In this document: one piece after another, positions 63,107 to 64,000 of the stretch
Layout: every line of letters starts with the position of its first letter
Position numbering within the stretch: the stretch's first letter is position 1
NCBI RefSeq assembly: GCF_900117415.1
Contig: NZ_FPEI01000004.1
Coordinates: 434,001-498,000, forward strand
Length of the DNA: 64,000 bases
Source: Hyphomicrobium sp. CS1BSMeth3
GTDB lineage: Bacteria > Pseudomonadota > Alphaproteobacteria > Rhizobiales > Hyphomicrobiaceae
Direction: 5' to 3'
The notes under the pieces: generated by a model
What the model was told of the DNA's origin: nothing
The model's input: the letters and a program-made list of their open reading frames with translations, nothing else
The model's database searches: none
Position numbers and translations under genes: made by a program

Positions 63107-63399
63107 CCCGATCCTCCGACGCCCGTTGCGGGCTTAAGATGTTTTTGGCTGCGGGAGTCGCATCCCGGTGACGGCAATGAGCGATGCTCACCCGAACGCC
63201 TGCTGGTCAGGGAGGCCTGGGAGATTGATGGCAATGCGTTCAGAAGCCCCCGCAGCCCTAGTCATACTTGCCGTCACCGGAACCAGTTTGGCCCCCGCAG
63301 GATACGGCCTACGGACACGGTCGGCATATCGCAACGGCGATGTGCTGATCCTTGCTGAAGGTGTTCTGAAATTGCTATTGTCGCATGGGGTTACTGGTG
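63107..63399. promoter_or_regulatory. Divergent control region
   Basis: 293 bases between the Cys-rich peptide gene (minus) and the winged-helix regulator (plus). Open frames here (63168-63407) have no recognisable family. No confident promoter elements were identified. Confidence 0.35.
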
Positions 63400-64000
63400 A
63401 TGGATGAAATTGCGATGGGGGCATTGCGCTTTGACGCTTTCACCTTGGAGCTGTCGGATGAGCCGCAACTGAAGCGAAAAGGTGAGCTCATCACCCTCCG
63501 GCCGCAGTGCCTGAAGGTGCTTGCTTATCTGGCGCGGCATCCTGGCAAGGTGATCTCGAACGCAGATCTCATAGAGTCCTGTTGGGAAAATCCCAAACAG
63601 ACGAACGTCAATTCCGTTGCCCAGTGCATCAGGGAAATCCGCGAGGCGCTAGGGCAGACGAACCACGCCGTCATCCGCACGGTTCCCCGGCGAGGCTATC
63701 TGTTCGCGGCTTCAGTGGTGGCTGTCCCGGACATGCCGTCCGATGATGCTCATCCGAATAATGTGATCGGCAAGCCATCTACGAACGCACGGCCAGCCAC
63801 AGCCGCGGCGCGATGGATCCGCGAGCTCGGTCAGAGATGGCTGGCATTCGCAGCTGGGGCGATGGCTGTGATCGGCGTGGTGGGCTGGCTGGTCTGGGCA
63901 TGGTCGGGGCGATCGGCGGAGCCCACTATGATGGCAATGCCATCGATCGTGATGACACCCGTGAAGGCGTCGGGCGCTGATGCCGATAAGCTGGTGGCGG
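63400..64000 (+). CDS. CadC/ToxR-type winged-helix regulator, cut by window end
   Basis: The frame from ATG 63400 stays open to the window end (200 codons seen). Residues about 8-105 form an OmpR/CadC-type winged helix: LRPQCLKVLAYLARHPGKV, the helix around SVAQCIREIREALGQ, and the wing RTVPRRGYLFA. A membrane segment follows at about 148-170 (WLAFAAGAMAVIGVVGWLVW), then the start of a periplasmic or TPR-type sensor region. Such proteins bind DNA from the membrane without a kinase. GTG 63397 is an alternative start. The 3' end is outside the window. Confidence 0.82.
   Translation, partial: MDEIAMGALRFDAFTLELSDEPQLKRKGELITLRPQCLKVLAYLARHPGKVISNADLIESCWENPKQTNVNSVAQCIREIREALGQTNHAVIRTVPRRGYLFAASVVAVPDMPSDDAHPNNVIGKPSTNARPATAAARWIRELGQRWLAFAAGAMAVIGVVGWLVWAWSGRSAEPTMMAMPSIVMTPVKASGADADKLVA

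Overview
The window is high-GC DNA whose proteins look like those of an alphaproteobacterium, probably of the Rhizobiales. It is packed with catabolic operons. Five solute importers sit in 64 kb, each joined to degradative enzymes and its own regulator. I see no rRNA, complete tRNA, insertion sequence, CRISPR array or phage gene. Several decayed gene fragments lie between the operons.

Layout. 1-470: C-terminal end of an extradiol (catechol 2,3-) dioxygenase cut by the window edge. 915-9909: a GntR-controlled module. The minus strand carries an Fbp-type ABC permease, an AtuA-like (DUF1446) protein, DUF4387, a class III CoA-transferase, an HMG-CoA-lyase-like enzyme and the GntR repressor. The plus strand carries the matching binding protein and ATPase. 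9910-10653: remnants, including a decayed LivF. 10654-18717: IclR regulator, Pot-type ABC importer, dihydroorotase/hydantoinase-family hydrolase, MDR oxidoreductase and CobW metallochaperone. 18852-25230 (minus): TRAP transporter, acyl-CoA ligase, DUF35 and thiolase, divergent from a LysR regulator at 25805. 26966-31397: Rieske ferredoxin, metal-dependent amidohydrolase/decarboxylase and a second TRAP transporter, followed by a second LysR regulator on the minus strand.

32634-41471: a two-component system divergent from a small Fis-type regulator, which is translationally coupled to a three-part RND efflux pump (adaptor, CzcA/CusA-type pump, NodT-type outer-membrane lipoprotein). 41472-43857: a poorly coding stretch with two truncated gene remnants (LOG family, flavin reductase), a membrane protein and PhnA. 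43858-48982 (minus): heterotetrameric sarcosine oxidase soxBDAG. Divergent from it is a GlxA/AraC-type regulator, followed by a Dpp-type peptide ABC importer, an MmgE/PrpD protein, a PuuE-type deacetylase and an M19 dipeptidase homologue lacking most of its metal ligands. 59029-59760: alpha/beta-hydrolase pseudogene. 59899-62217: two tandem paralogous membrane-anchored Sel1-like proteins. 62834-64000: a secreted Cys-rich peptide, divergent from a CadC-type winged-helix regulator cut by the window end.

The strongest candidates for undescribed biology are three. First, the AtuA/DUF4387/CoA-transferase/lyase pathway, whose lyase lacks the canonical catalytic Cys and whose two promoters share a palindrome. 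Second, the sarcosine-oxidase neighbourhood with an apparently non-catalytic dipeptidase. Third, the importer-hydantoinase-CobW operon. All functional assignments come from reading motifs by eye; no database search was run.
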